Below are positions 62,667 through 64,000 of a stretch of DNA of 64,000 nt, one piece after another (the stretch's first letter is position 1; each line of letters opens with the position of its first letter). This DNA is from Eutreptiella sp. 'Long Island Sound 2002' (Eukaryota; Euglenozoa; Euglenophyceae; Eutreptiales; Eutreptiaceae): contig OZ038378.1 in the NCBI GenBank assembly GCA_964036045.1, positions 21,894,941 through 21,958,940 of the forward strand. The letters run 5' to 3'. A program made the position numbers and the translations under genes. A model generated the notes under the pieces. That model did not search any database and was not told the DNA's origin. It worked only from the letters and a program-made list of their open reading frames with translations.

Positions 62667-64000
62667 CTGAAGGGGGAGATGACAGTAGCAGTCCCGAGCT
62701 CATATTTGCCCAATTGCCCGCACACTAACCAATGCCCCGTTCCTTACTGTAAGCCCCATGCGGCCAATGCCTGCCACTCAAGCTTGACCCCAGCCCAACA
62801 TCGTGAACATGGCGAAAGGGAATGAAACACCATGCAGTATCAGTATTGTGGAAAAGTGCATGAGACTTCGACTTTACTGAATCTGCAGCAGCGCTGGTGC
62901 ACACGGCTGCCGTTGTAGCAGTGCTGCTGGTGTAGCGGTGCTGGTGGTGTGACATTGAGTGTGTCACAGTGCTGGCATGGCTGGAAGCTGGTGGATATCC
63001 CTAGAAGCAGAAAGTGTGCATGCCGTGTGTCGTATGTGTACATTGCTGTGTGCCCATTCATCCTGACAGTCGCCAAATGTGTATCGAAATGTGTCTCCTG
63101 CCTGACCCAAAATTCATTGAATGCCGTGCTGGCTTTCATCTTGGAGTGCACTGTGCACAAGGACACCCCGCAAAAGCCTACACAGGGGGGGGGGGGGGGA
63201 TACTAAAAGGCGCACGGGTTTGCATGCACGGCGCCTGTTTGACAGCAGGACACCCTGGCTGGGCAAAAAATATGGCCGAAAAATGGAAAAAAAAAACTCA
63301 AACAAATGCCGTCGTCTACTCAAGTTTTAGACAAAAAAAAGGCTGTTTGAGGTGACCCTGCTTCAGCAGAATAGCACGGGGCCGTCAGCGACAACAGCCC
63401 GGCCCATGCACTGCCTGGCAGCTGCTCGGGCCCAAATCCGACTGCGGCCAGGGGCCAACAGATGGGGCTGAGGTAATGCCAGCACCCCGCCGCCATCAGC
63501 AGCAGCTCACACAGTGGACCCTGACCGCCACCACCCCTCACAAATAGTGTCAAGTACAATAGTACAGTCATGTGCACTACGGCACATTCAACAGCTGCTC
63601 CAACTCAGTTGCCCCAATGTCCGTCAGAAGCAGCTACTGGATGTCTTTGGTGCTACTATGCCCTAGTGTACATTACTGTTACGGGCCACACTACTGATAA
63701 TGGTGTCCGGTGCTCTTCTATTGGTGTGCCTGTCCCTTCCACACCTTGAAAGACAATTATTGGGAACACTTCCGCAACGTCTCACGCTACCGATTTTATC
63801 ATTTTATCATTTTCAGGTGCCGTGCTTTCCATTCATAGGCTGTGTGTATTTTACGGTGCAAGTGCTGTAAAAGTCTACAACACAAGCGTCATAAAAAAGG
63901 CAATCGGATGTGTCAAAAAATGTTGGTCAGCACACTACCTTGGCCAAAATGCTTTGGCGATACAATTTTTTCAAAAACAGGAAGTTTTTGGTTCAAACGG
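62667..64000. other. Upstream of the first seen gene 2 exon
   Basis: A minus frame at 63577-63350 (contains CELLLMAAGCWHYLSPICWP and a second hydrophobic stretch) may be an earlier exon or part of a divergent gene, but lacks a convincing donor. There is a dG run at about 63186-63199. The window ends in AT-rich DNA without a gene. Confidence 0.35.

Noticed and set aside
63350-63577. Upstream hydrophobic exon of gene 2
   Set aside because: No convincing donor or start codon; noted only as a possibility.

Overview
This is a window of nuclear DNA from a eukaryote, probably an alga or other protist. Genes are split by many introns with GT/AG ends, the intergenic DNA is full of tRNA-derived SINEs, microsatellites and long dG/dC runs, and there are no operons. 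A large gene combining EF-hands, coiled coils and an ADP-ribosyltransferase fold would suit an alveolate alga such as a chromerid, but that placement is inference and no marker gene fixes it.

Two host genes can be assembled on the minus strand by matching exon phases. Gene 1 (11104 to 1106, last exon ending in a stop) encodes a membrane protein with about eight predicted transmembrane segments and no recognised family. Gene 2 (62666 to 19304, 5' end not found) has about 19 exons and encodes roughly 1,150 residues: an N-terminal EF-hand pair, a weak third EF-hand, an R-S-E type mono-ADP-ribosyltransferase (ART) domain, coiled coils, and a C-terminal EF-hand pair ending in a stop codon. Only one of its exons (about 22.63-22.73 kb) fails the phase bookkeeping. 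The ART domain is cut by a 12-kb intron (38537-50548).

That intron holds the most striking object in the window: a 6,690-bp DNA transposon (42839-49528) with perfect 23-bp terminal inverted repeats, related subterminal repeats and a 5-bp target duplication (ACTTT). It lies antisense to gene 2. It carries (a) a long transposase-like reading frame interrupted by three in-frame stops (TAG, TAA, TAG), (b) a five-exon gene with a ParB/sulfiredoxin-like motif, a basic C-terminal tail and one frameshift, and (c) ten copies of a 20-22 bp perfect or near-perfect palindrome, GTGCGCGAGGCCTCGCGCAC. The palindromes occur only inside the element and only in its non-coding parts, including three of the four introns of the ParB-like gene. 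A ParB-like protein together with parS-like palindromes on a eukaryotic transposon is, as far as I know, not a described arrangement.

The rest is repeat-rich. There is a decayed Ty3/gypsy integrase (about 13.9-15.9 kb, minus), a 255-bp inverted-repeat MITE-like element (20001-20255), several tRNA-like SINEs (one ending in an (ACCTC)n tail, one in tandem with a 138-bp period), several minisatellites (one arranged head to head), and several short dispersed repeat families present two or three times. A few isolated open frames could be exons or pseudogenes but cannot be assigned.
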